From G963663735 sp963663735 (GTDB lineage Bacteria; Acidobacteriota; UBA6911; RPQK01; JAPXNP01), in contig CAXXHN010000001.1 of the NCBI GenBank assembly GCA_963663735.2, positions 1,984,001 through 2,048,000 on the forward strand: a DNA stretch of 64,000 nt. The letters run 5' to 3'. The translations under genes and the position numbers were made by a program. The notes beneath the pieces were generated by a model. That model was given only the letters and a program-made list of their open reading frames with translations, had not been told where the DNA came from and ran no database searches. The stretch's first letter is position 1. Every line of letters begins with the position of its first letter. Below are positions 1-8,348 of this stretch, piece after piece.

Positions 1-1590
1 ATTCGACTTTGCAATGACGTTATCGACCGGCTCCGGGGTGTATCGCATATTGCGAAAGCATTCGAGGAAGCACTGGGAATCAAAATGGGCGAAACAACTC
101 CTGACGGAACGATATCCCTGGAGTGGACGCCTTGCATAGGAATGTGCGACCAGGCTCCTGCTGCCTTGATAAATGATGAGGTAGTCACAAATTTAACTTC
201 TGATAAGGTCCGCCAGATAGTTGATGAGCTCAAGGAAAACCCTGACCCGACAAAGCTCCACAAGGAGTTGGGTGATGGAAATAATTCAAACGAGCTGGTC
301 AATTCGATGGTCAGGAACAACATTCGGATGAGCGGCCCAGTTGTATTAGCTCCTTTCAGGAGTGGTCAGGCGCTGGCCAGGGCCCTGTCACTGCACCCGG
401 CTGAAGTGATAAGGAATGTCAAGACTGCCCGTTTAAGAGGTCGGGGCGGTGCCGGATTCCCAACCGGTATGAAATGGGAGTTTACCCGTTCAGCCAAAGG
501 AGATAAGCGTTATATCCTCTGCAATGCTGATGAAGGTGAGCCCGGAACCTTTAAAGACCGTGTATTGCTTACGGAATATCCTGACCTTGTTTTCGAAGGG
601 ATGACCGTGGGGGGCTATGCGGTAGGGGCTGAGTGCGGAATCGTGTATCTTCGCGCCGAATACGCTTACCTCCGTGAGTTTCTGGAGAGCGTTCTTGAAA
701 ATCGCAGGAATCTGGGCCTCCTTGGCAAGGATGTCTGCGGTAAGAAGGGTTTTAGTTTTGATATTCGTATCCAGATGGGAGCCGGGGCATACATCTGCGG
801 GGAAGAAACCGCTTTGATCAGTTCCTGCGAAGGCTTGAGAGGCGACCCGAAAAATCGTCCTCCTTTCCCCGCCCAGAAGGGATACATGGGTTGTCCGACA
901 TCTGTGAACAATGTTGAAACATTCTGCTGTGTTGCCCGGATCATGGAAGAGGGGCCAGGATGGTTTTCACAACTTGGGTCTGAAGGAAGTGCGGGCACAA
1001 AGATTCTCAGTATAGGCGGTGACTGCATGAGGCCGGGAATCTACGAGATTCCCTTTGGGACCAAGTTGAGTGAAGTTCTCAAGCTTGCCGGTGCCTCTAA
1101 TGCCATCGCTGTTCAGATCGGAGGCCCAAGCGGCCAGATGGTAGACCCTGGACAGTTTGAAAGGACTATTTGTTATGACGACCTGGCAACAGGTGGCGCC
1201 ATGACGGTTTTCGGTCCTGGCACTGATCTTCTGGAGGTTGTGGAAGAGTACATGGAATTTTTTATTGAGGAGAGCTGCGGATACTGCACCCCTTGTCGAG
1301 TCGGAAATGTGCTCCTGAAAAAGGAGATCAGCAAGATGAGGGCGGGAAACGGGCAACCTGAAGACCTTGTGTACCTGGAAGATCTGGGGAACACGGTTAA
1401 GCTGGCCAGTCGATGCGGGTTGGGCCAGACGTCCGCCAATCCAGTACTCTCAACACTGAAGAATTTCAGGTCTCTTTATGAGTCTCGTGTAAATGAGTCA
1501 GGGGATGGAAGACAGCCTGGTTTTTCGCTGTCTTCTGCGGTTAAAGAAGCCTCGGGAATTGCCGGGCGGAAATCAGTACACCTGAATTAA
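1..1590 (+). CDS. hoxF: NAD-reducing hydrogenase diaphorase subunit HoxF (5' end cut by window)
   Basis: This is the NADH/FMN-binding diaphorase subunit of a bidirectional [NiFe] hydrogenase, passing electrons between NAD(H) and the HoxU/HoxYH iron-sulfur chain in the cytoplasm. The frame is open from base 1, so the N-terminus lies outside the window. The visible start is the end of a NuoE-like domain (CIGMC at bases 133-147). It is followed by a NuoF domain with the nucleotide-binding GRGGAGFPTG (bases 439-468), CNADEGEPGTFKDR, GAGAYICGEET and the [4Fe-4S] motif SCGYCTPC near base 1275. Fusion of the E and F domains is the HoxF arrangement found in Ralstonia-type enzymes. The first cysteine pair of the NuoE-type [2Fe-2S] site appears incomplete: Cys at 10-12, but Asp at 25-27 where the second Cys is expected. 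The first in-frame ATG in the window, at 85, is internal and not the start. hoxU follows 15 bases after the stop. Confidence 0.93.
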   Translation: MRLCNDVIDRLRGVSHIAKAFEEALGIKMGETTPDGTISLEWTPCIGMCDQAPAALINDEVVTNLTSDKVRQIVDELKENPDPTKLHKELGDGNNSNELVNSMVRNNIRMSGPVVLAPFRSGQALARALSLHPAEVIRNVKTARLRGRGGAGFPTGMKWEFTRSAKGDKRYILCNADEGEPGTFKDRVLLTEYPDLVFEGMTVGGYAVGAECGIVYLRAEYAYLREFLESVLENRRNLGLLGKDVCGKKGFSFDIRIQMGAGAYICGEETALISSCEGLRGDPKNRPPFPAQKGYMGCPTSVNNVETFCCVARIMEEGPGWFSQLGSEGSAGTKILSIGGDCMRPGIYEIPFGTKLSEVLKLAGASNAIAVQIGGPSGQMVDPGQFERTICYDDLATGGAMTVFGPGTDLLEVVEEYMEFFIEESCGYCTPCRVGNVLLKKEISKMRAGNGQPEDLVYLEDLGNTVKLASRCGLGQTSANPVLSTLKNFRSLYESRVNESGDGRQPGFSLSSAVKEASGIAGRKSVHLN

Positions 1591-1605
1591 TAGTTGGAGG
1601 TTGAA

Positions 1606-2325
1606 GTGAGTAAAACAGTCACTTTTTTATTAGACGGTGAGGTTATTGAATGCAGTTCTGACCTTACTATCATGGAGGCAGCTGATGCCGCTGGAAGGTA
1701 TATTCCAAGGCTCTGCTCTCATGAAGATCTGTCACCCCATGGGAGTTGCAGGGTTTGTACTGTCCTGGTAAATGGCAGATGTCAATCCGCCTGTACCCAG
1801 CCGGTAGCAGAGGGAATAAATGTAGAGAGCACTTCAGAGAAGGTTGATAAACTCCGCAAGAACATTATTGAAATGCTTTTTGTGGAAGGCAACCACTACT
1901 GTATGTTCTGTGAGAAGAGTGGAAATTGTGAATTACAGGCATTAGCCTATCGATTTGGAATTGCCGCTCCGAGGTTCCCTTACCTTTATCCGAAAAGGGA
2001 CGTAGATGCGTCACATCCTGACATATACCTTGATAGAAACAGATGCATTTTATGCGGTCGCTGTGTTCGGGCCTCCAGGGAACTGGATGGCAAAAACGTG
2101 TTCCAGTTTGTGGGACGGGGATCGAATAAAAGAATTGCCGTAAATGCTCAAGCCAGACTTGGTGATACCGATGCAGAGAAAGCTGACAAGGCTTTTGATG
2201 TATGTCCTGTCGGGTGCATTCTCCGCAAACGCGTGGGTTATGCTGTGCCGGTTGGCCGTAGGTTGTACGATCAGGAGCCTATTGGCTCGGACATTGAAAA
2301 ACCTGTTGTACTGGAACAGGAGTAG
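1606..2325 (+). CDS. hoxU: NAD-reducing hydrogenase diaphorase iron-sulfur subunit HoxU
   Basis: HoxU is the NuoG-N-like electron-relay subunit joining HoxF to the hydrogenase module HoxYH. The N-terminal ferredoxin fold carries a [2Fe-2S] motif (PRLCSHED, then GSCRVC, then a further Cys). Next come a His/Cys-ligated cluster region (NHYCMFCEKSGNC) and a 4Fe-4S segment (CILCGRC, with a later CPVGC). About 239 residues is the usual HoxU length. I place the start at GTG 1606 because GGAGG at 1596-1600 sits five bases upstream; an in-frame TTG at 1594 overlaps that ribosome site and is less likely. It lies between hoxF and hoxY with short spacers, so it should be cotranscribed with them. Confidence 0.93.
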   Translation: MSKTVTFLLDGEVIECSSDLTIMEAADAAGRYIPRLCSHEDLSPHGSCRVCTVLVNGRCQSACTQPVAEGINVESTSEKVDKLRKNIIEMLFVEGNHYCMFCEKSGNCELQALAYRFGIAAPRFPYLYPKRDVDASHPDIYLDRNRCILCGRCVRASRELDGKNVFQFVGRGSNKRIAVNAQARLGDTDAEKADKAFDVCPVGCILRKRVGYAVPVGRRLYDQEPIGSDIEKPVVLEQE

Positions 2326-2336
2326 AGGAGATAAAA

Positions 2337-2882
2337 ATGGCCAAACCAAAGATTGCAACTACATCTCTGGCAGGGTGTTTTGGATGCCATATGTCTGTCC
2401 TTGATATTGATGAGCGCATTCTGGACCTTGTGCAACTTGTAGATTTTGATAAATCTCCTGTTGATGACATAAAGAACTTTACAGGCAGGTGCGCTGTCGG
2501 TTTAATCGAGGGCGGATGTGCCAATGAGGAGAATGTTAAGGTTCTGAGGAGTTTCAGGGAAAACTGTGACGTGCTGGTTTCATTAGGCGATTGCGCTATC
2601 ATGGGCGGAGTTCCGGCTATGAGGAATAATATCCCATTGATTGAATGCCTTCAGGAAGCCTACCTTGATGGACCGACGGTGTATAATCCAAGTGGTAAGA
2701 TCCCTTCAGACAAGGAAATACCGCTGCTTCTTGACAGGGTTTATACCTGCCAGGAAATAGTCAAAATAGACTACCACCTTCCCGGATGCCCGCCACCAGC
2801 GGATGCCATATGGGAAGCTCTGGTCGCTTTGCTGAGTGGCAAGCCCATTAATTTACCCTATCAGCTGATCAAATACGATTAG
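2337..2882 (+). CDS. hoxY: NAD-reducing hydrogenase small subunit HoxY
   Basis: HoxY is the small subunit of the hydrogenase module. It carries the iron-sulfur cluster proximal to the NiFe site and pairs with HoxH. The 181-residue protein shows the expected short-type small-subunit pattern: LAGCFGCHMSVLDID near the N-terminus, GDCAIMGG in the middle and PGCPPPADAIWEAL near the C-terminus, giving the four cysteines for one [4Fe-4S] cluster. It has no Tat signal, so it is cytoplasmic. The start ATG at 2337 follows a GAGGAG ribosome site 11 bases after hoxU. hoxH begins 16 bases after its stop. Confidence 0.94.
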   Translation: MAKPKIATTSLAGCFGCHMSVLDIDERILDLVQLVDFDKSPVDDIKNFTGRCAVGLIEGGCANEENVKVLRSFRENCDVLVSLGDCAIMGGVPAMRNNIPLIECLQEAYLDGPTVYNPSGKIPSDKEIPLLLDRVYTCQEIVKIDYHLPGCPPPADAIWEALVALLSGKPINLPYQLIKYD

Positions 2883-2898
2883 AGGGGAGATAAAAGTA

Positions 2899-4341
2899 GT
2901 GTCCATAAATAGTAATAAAAAACAAATTGTAATAGAACCTGTCACCAGGGTGGAGGGTCATGGAAAGGTGACCATTCTTCTTGATGATGAAAACAGGGTT
3001 GAGCAGGCTCGTCTCCATATTGTTGAATTTAGGGGTTTTGAACGTTTTATCCAGGGTCGTCCCTACTGGGAAACCCCGGTCACAGTCCAGAGACTGTGCG
3101 GTATCTGCCCGGTCAGTCATCACCTGGCTGCTGCCAAAGCCATGGACTGGATTGTAGGTGGTGAAAACCTCACTCCCACTGCTGAAAAAATGCGTCGACT
3201 GATGCATCATGGACAGTTTCTCCAATCCCATGCTCTTCATTTTTTCCATCTTGCTTCACCTGATTTACTGTTCGGGTTTGGCGCGGATGTTTCCAAGCGG
3301 CATGTTTTTGCCGTAGCCGCTGAATATCCCGAACTGGCGACCATGGGAGTGATGCTTAGGAAATACGGTCAGGAAATCATAAAGGCCACCGCTGGCAAAA
3401 AGATTCATGGCACCGGAGCGATTCCGGGCGGAATCAACAAAAATCTGTCAATTGAAGAGCGGGACGTTTTCCTGAAGGATATCGACCAGATTTTAGAATG
3501 GTCCAAAGGAGCCGTAAAGGTCGCCAAGGATTACACAGTCGCCAATCTTTCAGATATTGGAGGTTTCGGATCTTTTGATTCAAACCACCTGTCAATTATC
3601 CGCAAAGATGGTGCCTACGATATCTATGATGGTGGATTAAGGGCCAGGACTTATGATGGGAAGACCATTTTTGACCATGTTGATAACCGGCTTTACTCTG
3701 ACTATATTGCCGAGGAAGTCAAGGACTGGTCATATATGAAATTCCCGTTCATCAAGTCCATTGGAGCAGAAGCGGGATGGTATCGTGTCGGTCCTCTGGC
3801 AAGGGTCAACAACTGTGATTATTTTGATACTCCAGACGCTGAAGCTGAACGCCAGGAATTCATGGCGGTAACCGGGGGTAAGCCCAACAACATTACTCTC
3901 GCTTATCACTGGGCACGCATGATTGAAATGCTCCACTCAGCTGAAACCATCAGGGATCTTTTAAATGATAAAGATCTTCAGGGTGATGACCTGGTCCGGA
4001 CCGGTGAGAGAAGAGGAGAAGCCGTGGGTATCATCGAAGCACCTCGCGGAACCCTTTTCCATCACTATAAGGTAAATGAGGATGACCAGATCACCATGGC
4101 CAACCTGATAGTTTCAACTACCAGCAATAATGAACCGATGAACCGGGCTGTCCGGAAAGTGGCCGATGAATATCTTTCAGGAGTTCCTGAGATTACCGAT
4201 GGATTGCTCAACCATATTGAGGTAGCAATCAGGGCCTATGACCCCTGTTTATCCTGCGCAACTCATGCCATGGGACAGATGCCGCTGATAGTGGAAATAG
4301 TCGATAATGATGGACAGGTTATTGACAGGAAAACCAGGTAA
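2899..4341 (+). CDS. hoxH: NAD-reducing hydrogenase large subunit HoxH
   Basis: HoxH is the catalytic subunit that holds the NiFe(CN)2CO centre and interconverts H2 with protons and electrons. Both pairs of metal ligands are present: RLCGIC at residues 65-70 and DPCLSCATH at 448-456. After His456 a 24-residue C-terminal tail remains. In this family that tail is removed by the HoxW endopeptidase after nickel insertion, and hoxW follows directly. The start is GTG 2899, supported by GGGGAGA at 2884-2890. At 480 residues it is a normal HoxH length. No hyp maturation genes (hypA-F) occur in the window, so they must lie elsewhere. Confidence 0.95.
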   Translation: MSINSNKKQIVIEPVTRVEGHGKVTILLDDENRVEQARLHIVEFRGFERFIQGRPYWETPVTVQRLCGICPVSHHLAAAKAMDWIVGGENLTPTAEKMRRLMHHGQFLQSHALHFFHLASPDLLFGFGADVSKRHVFAVAAEYPELATMGVMLRKYGQEIIKATAGKKIHGTGAIPGGINKNLSIEERDVFLKDIDQILEWSKGAVKVAKDYTVANLSDIGGFGSFDSNHLSIIRKDGAYDIYDGGLRARTYDGKTIFDHVDNRLYSDYIAEEVKDWSYMKFPFIKSIGAEAGWYRVGPLARVNNCDYFDTPDAEAERQEFMAVTGGKPNNITLAYHWARMIEMLHSAETIRDLLNDKDLQGDDLVRTGERRGEAVGIIEAPRGTLFHHYKVNEDDQITMANLIVSTTSNNEPMNRAVRKVADEYLSGVPEITDGLLNHIEVAIRAYDPCLSCATHAMGQMPLIVEIVDNDGQVIDRKTR

Positions 4342-4847
4342 TGTGCCAGGCAGGTAAAAAGGTTCTGATACTCTGCTATGGGAATCCCGGCCGTCTGGAT
4401 GACGGATTAGGTGCCGCTTTCGGTCGGGAATTTGAGAAATTCCGGCTGCAGGGGGTTGATATAGATATTGACTACCAGCTGAACGTGGAAGACGCCATGA
4501 CTCTTGCAGAATATGATTCTGTTGTTTTTGTGGATGCCTGTATCAACGGGCAGGAACCTTTTCAGTTCAACTTGGTGGAACCTGAGCCGGCTATTTCATA
4601 CACAAGTCATAGTGTTGAACCTGAACACCTGCTATCGTTGGCGAAGGAGATGTTCGGATCCAAAACTGAAGGTTACGCCCTTGGAATCCGGGGGTATGAA
4701 TTCAATGAATTTGGTGAAGAATTGTCTCCCGGTGCTTTGCGTAACCTGGAACTGGCAGTAGATTTTTTGAAGAAGGCATGCCTGGAAGGTAATTTCCGGG
4801 AAGCTCTATGTCCTGCGCCACTGTGCTCAGGAGAAGGAAGGAATTAG
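4341..4847 (+). CDS. hoxW: Hydrogenase maturation endopeptidase HoxW (peptidase M52)
   Basis: HoxW is the nickel-dependent protease that clips the C-terminal tail of HoxH to complete active-site assembly. The N-terminus shows the M52 signature GNPGRLDDGLG (residues 14-24) with the acidic metal ligand. A second acidic position lies in FVDACING and a histidine in TSHSVEPEH, as expected for the three-ligand site. Its ATG overlaps the hoxH stop by one base (TAATG), so translation is probably coupled. Length is 168 residues, usual for the family. It is the last hydrogenase gene of the run; a receiver-domain gene follows 10 bases later. Confidence 0.92.
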   Translation: MCQAGKKVLILCYGNPGRLDDGLGAAFGREFEKFRLQGVDIDIDYQLNVEDAMTLAEYDSVVFVDACINGQEPFQFNLVEPEPAISYTSHSVEPEHLLSLAKEMFGSKTEGYALGIRGYEFNEFGEELSPGALRNLELAVDFLKKACLEGNFREALCPAPLCSGEGRN

Positions 4848-4857
4848 GGGGATTGAT

Positions 4858-5238
4858 ATGCAAGATGGAAAGCATGTGATTCTGTGTGTTGATGACGATC
4901 CCGACATCTTGGAATCATTAAAAGTGATATTGGAAGCCAATGACTATGTAGTTGAGCTGGCAGATAGCGCTGAAGAAGGCCTTCATGTATACAGAGAAGT
5001 GAGGCCTGACCTGTTAATCATTGACCTTATGATGGAGGAAATTGATGCGGGCACGAGTTTTGTTAAGGAACTCAGAGCATTGGGCAACACCGCTCCAGTG
5101 TATATGCTTAGTTCCACGGGTGACACTCTCAGTTCTACCACGGATTTCAGTGAACTGGGTCTGACCGGAGTGTTTCAGAAGCCGATAAATCCCGACGTGC
5201 TTCTTGCTTTGCTGAAAACCAAGCTGCATCGTGGATGA
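4858..5238 (+). CDS. Stand-alone response regulator receiver protein
   Basis: This is a single CheY-like receiver domain of 126 residues with no output domain. The acidic pocket is D12-D14, the predicted phosphoacceptor is D56 in LIIDLMM, the Thr/Ser position is S85/S86, and the conserved lysine is K108 in FQKPI. It starts 10 bases after hoxW behind a GGGGG-type ribosome site (TTAGGGGGATTGATATG), so it may be the last gene of the hydrogenase transcript. That raises the possibility that it responds to redox or hydrogen signals. The obvious phosphodonor is the histidine kinase downstream at 5383, but the partnership is inferred from position only. Confidence 0.88.
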   Translation: MQDGKHVILCVDDDPDILESLKVILEANDYVVELADSAEEGLHVYREVRPDLLIIDLMMEEIDAGTSFVKELRALGNTAPVYMLSSTGDTLSSTTDFSELGLTGVFQKPINPDVLLALLKTKLHRG

Positions 5239-5267
5239 GTATCCCGCACAGCCCTGAAGTCTCTTGG

Positions 5268-5351
5268 AGCAACAGGTGTCGGTTGGAAAACTGGATTACC
5301 GGATGAATCGCCATCTGTTTGGTAGTTTAGCTGTCGACACCTGTTGCTTTT
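5268..5351 (+). repeat. Perfect 14-bp inverted repeat (large stem-loop), possible terminator
   Basis: The left arm AGCAACAGGTGTCG (5268-5281) is exactly complementary to the right arm CGACACCTGTTGCT (5335-5348), with a loop of 53 bases. Two further G-U pairs could extend it. The right arm runs into TTTTAAAT, so on the plus strand it resembles an intrinsic terminator with an unusually long loop. It separates the receiver gene from the histidine kinase. It could end the hox transcript or act as an RNA control element. Confidence 0.6.
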
Positions 5352-5382
5352 AAATATTCATGCTGGTTGCATCAGGGGACAT

Positions 5383-6684
5383 ATGATCGATGAATCCTTA
5401 ATAATAGTCCCGGACGCTGAAGAACTCACTGAATCCATTAAGTGGCTGATAAAATTGAGGTGGGTGGCATCGGCTGGAGTCTTTCTGGGTGCTTGCCTCC
5501 TGAATTTTCTTGTCCCGGATACCGTGCTTCTCAGGCATTTTCTCCTGATAGCTCTGACAATTTTTCTCCTTAATTGTTTTTTTTTCCTGATAAACCGAAA
5601 GTCACTCCATTCAACCCATCGCCAGGGTTTTATCTTTCTCCAGATAATATGTGACTGGATCATGCTGCTTATTGTTATTCACCTATCCGGAGGTATTACC
5701 AGTCCCGGGACCATGCTTTTCGTGTTTCATCTTTTGATAGCTGGTTTCCTTTTTTCCCGCAGAGCGTCATACATGCTGTCATTAATGGCCTGCGCTCTTC
5801 TGGTTTCCCATGCCATGTTCGTGAAAAAGGGGCTGCTCCACAATTACAGTAATCCCCTGAGCCAGGATTATCTCAGTTTTTCTCATGAAGAATTTTTAAT
5901 GCTGGTTGTTTTTATTCTTTTTGTGTTTGTCATTACTGCCAACTTCGCTTCCGCTATTGCGGGAAGGCTCAGGATAAAGGAACAGGAGCAGCTGCAGGCC
6001 CTTCAGTCAAAGCTCAGGTTCGCCAGAATGACCCATCACCAGCTTCGGGCCCCACTGGCAGCTGTACAGAGTTCCCTGGACGCTATCCCCTATTCAGGAG
6101 AGTTGAATGATAAGCAGAAAGAGCTTCTGGGACGGGCTTCAAAAAGGATAAAGGATGCATTCAATACCATCCGCGACCTGCTGGACCTGGCCAGGGCGGA
6201 GAATGCAGTCAGTGAAGAACAGAGCACCAGAACCATTTTCCAGGAGGCGGTAAAAAAAGCCTTTGGCACTGCAGGAGACAGAGCGGCGGGCAAAAATATT
6301 AATATCAGATTCAAGGTTCCCGACAAACCGGTCTATCTGCGCCCGGCAACAGATGATATCGACAGGATTGTGTCTAATCTTCTTGATAATGCTATCAAGT
6401 ACACTGGGAGTGGTGGACAGGTTGAACTGAACGCAAAAATCAGGGGAGAGTACCTCCTGGTGTCAGTTAAGGATTCCGGTATAGGAATTGCGCCTGAAGA
6501 TCATGCCAGGGTATTTGAAGGTTTTTACAGGACCAAGGAGGCCAAGGCTTCCGAAGAAATCGGAACCGGACTGGGTCTTTCCATCGTGAAACAGCTGGTG
6601 AATCATTGGGGAGGCAGGGTAAGCCTGAAAAGCGAATTGAATGCCGGCTCAACATTCAAGGTAGAATTGCCCTTAGCCGGTTGA
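5383..6684 (+). CDS. Membrane-bound sensor histidine kinase
   Basis: This is an inner-membrane histidine kinase of about 433 residues. The first 195 residues hold some five or six hydrophobic segments with almost no periplasmic domain, so sensing is probably within or close to the membrane. The dimerisation domain has the H-box MTHHQLRAPLAA (residues 216-227; His219 likely phosphorylated). It is followed by the catalytic ATPase domain with the N-box NLLDNAIKYT, DSGIGIAPED and GTGLGLSIVKQL. I choose ATG 5383, which has AGGGGA at 5374-5379. A TTG at 5344 in the same frame lies inside the inverted repeat and is unlikely. Its likely targets are the receiver proteins on either side (4858 and 7102). 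Confidence 0.9.
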   Translation: MIDESLIIVPDAEELTESIKWLIKLRWVASAGVFLGACLLNFLVPDTVLLRHFLLIALTIFLLNCFFFLINRKSLHSTHRQGFIFLQIICDWIMLLIVIHLSGGITSPGTMLFVFHLLIAGFLFSRRASYMLSLMACALLVSHAMFVKKGLLHNYSNPLSQDYLSFSHEEFLMLVVFILFVFVITANFASAIAGRLRIKEQEQLQALQSKLRFARMTHHQLRAPLAAVQSSLDAIPYSGELNDKQKELLGRASKRIKDAFNTIRDLLDLARAENAVSEEQSTRTIFQEAVKKAFGTAGDRAAGKNINIRFKVPDKPVYLRPATDDIDRIVSNLLDNAIKYTGSGGQVELNAKIRGEYLLVSVKDSGIGIAPEDHARVFEGFYRTKEAKASEEIGTGLGLSIVKQLVNHWGGRVSLKSELNAGSTFKVELPLAG

Positions 6685-7101
6685 TATCAGGGGAAATTCG
6701 AAAAGACGGAGTTCATCAAGGCAGTATAAGTCGGTGCCATCTGCTTCTGGAAGCGGCGATGAACGTAAAGGTTATAACCATCAATCCTGCCTTTTTTGTG
6801 ACCATTAAGGGTCTTTTAGATATTCATTTTTGGTTAAATAGTTAAAAAATCGAAATATTTATGGTGTGATTGAGAGTTATGTGGCAAAATGATCCTGTGA
6901 TTTCGGGTTTTTCTGAGGTTACATGGCGAATCTGCTGATGAAGAATAGTCAAAAAACTGATAATCCGGGATTGAATTTCGGGTTTTTAAAGTAGATTATT
7001 AAGGATAGATGTTGGGAAGGAAAAGGCAGGGGAAACCATCCTGTTCCAATTGTTCAGTATGATTCCAACCCGCATTGGGTAAGCTTAAGGATAGTTTATT
7101 A
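6685..7101. other. Intergenic region with a 13-bp direct repeat
   Basis: There is no convincing gene in these 417 bases between the kinase and the HD-GYP regulator. The middle is AT-rich. The 13-mer ATTTCGGGTTTTT occurs twice, at 6900-6912 and 6975-6987, 75 bases apart. These could be binding sites for a regulator of the downstream gene or a chance AT-rich repetition. Confidence 0.4.
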
Positions 7102-8220
7102 ATGGAAGCCATCAATACCAGATGCACTTTGTTGATTAGTGATGACACTGATTCCAATATAGACATACTTGTTGAAGCGTTTGCTGATGAATACGATGTG
7201 ATGGTTGCAACGGATGGTCCTTCTACCCTTGAAGCTGTGGAAAAGGTAATGCCTGACCTGATCCTGCTGGATGTCATGATGCCGGGTATGGACGGATTCG
7301 AGGTTTGCCGGCGTCTGAAAAAAGAGCCCCGTTTTGCCCAAATTCCAATAATTTTTCTTACAGCCTTGGACCAACTGTCCAGCAAAGAAGAAGGGTTCAG
7401 GGTAGGGGGCGTAGATTATGTCACCAAACCTTTTGATATAGTTGAGGTCAAGGCCAGGGTCATGACCCACATATCCCTGCTTCTGGCCAGGCGTTCCCTG
7501 GCCAATCAGAATGAAGTTCTGGAAGAGAAGGTCAGGGAGAGAACAGAAGAACTGAACCTTACCCAGAATGTAACAATTTCCTCACTGGCCTCCCTTGCTG
7601 AAACAAGGGACAATGAAACCGGATGGCATATTAAGAGATCTAAAGCTTATATAGAGATCCTTATTAATGAGCTTAAAGAAAATGCCAATTTTGCAGAACT
7701 CAAAGACCGTGATATCGAAGAACTGATCATCAAATCAGCTCCCTTGCATGATATTGGAAAGATTGGTGTGCCTGACAGTATCCTGCTCAAACCCGGCCCC
7801 CTCACCCAGGAGGAGTTCGAAGAAATGAAGAAGCATACGGTGTTGGGCAGCGAGGCTTTACTTGTAGCTGAAAGGGAATTGGGCTCCAGTTCATTTTTGA
7901 GGATTGCTGCCGAGATGTGCCGTTCTCATCATGAAAAATGGAATGGAGAAGGCTATCCTGACGGTCTTTCCGGAAGGGATATTCCCCTTGCCGGTCGGCT
8001 CATGGCTGTAGCAGATGTTTATGATGCCCTGATCAGTTCCCGGGTTTATAAACCACCCTTTAGCCACTCTGATGCCACCACCATTATACTGGAAGGAAAA
8101 GGCACTCATTTTGACCCCGAAATAATTGATGCGTATGAAAAGATACACCGGGAATTTGAGCGTGTGGCCACAGAGTTGGCTGACCAGGAGAGCATACCGC
8201 TTGATCTGAACAGAAAGTAG
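7102..8220 (+). CDS. Response regulator with HD-GYP output domain (predicted c-di-GMP phosphodiesterase)
   Basis: This protein has two domains. Residues 8-125 form a receiver with acidic pair D14/D15, phosphoacceptor D57 in LLDVMMPGMDG and K109 in TKPFD. A short coiled-coil linker (LEEKVRERTEELN) leads to an HD-GYP domain with HDIGK at 216-220 and HHEKWNGEGYP at 276-286, both intact. HD-GYP proteins hydrolyse cyclic di-GMP, so phosphorylation probably tunes a second-messenger pool. ATG 7102 is preferred over the in-frame TTG 7075 because it starts at a normal receiver N-terminus; the ribosome site is weak (AAGG at 7087-7090). It stands 417 bases downstream of a membrane kinase, the likely partner. 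Confidence 0.92.
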   Translation: MEAINTRCTLLISDDTDSNIDILVEAFADEYDVMVATDGPSTLEAVEKVMPDLILLDVMMPGMDGFEVCRRLKKEPRFAQIPIIFLTALDQLSSKEEGFRVGGVDYVTKPFDIVEVKARVMTHISLLLARRSLANQNEVLEEKVRERTEELNLTQNVTISSLASLAETRDNETGWHIKRSKAYIEILINELKENANFAELKDRDIEELIIKSAPLHDIGKIGVPDSILLKPGPLTQEEFEEMKKHTVLGSEALLVAERELGSSSFLRIAAEMCRSHHEKWNGEGYPDGLSGRDIPLAGRLMAVADVYDALISSRVYKPPFSHSDATTIILEGKGTHFDPEIIDAYEKIHREFERVATELADQESIPLDLNRK

Positions 8221-8348
8221 CATGGTCTACCCGTCCTTCCGATCCTATCCTGCCAGAAAATGTTTTCTCCGGTTAGTAATACGTTTCCTGAGGTCCTGCA
8301 AAACAGGGTCTTCTGGATTATTGTGGGAACACGCCGCAGGAGTTTTCC

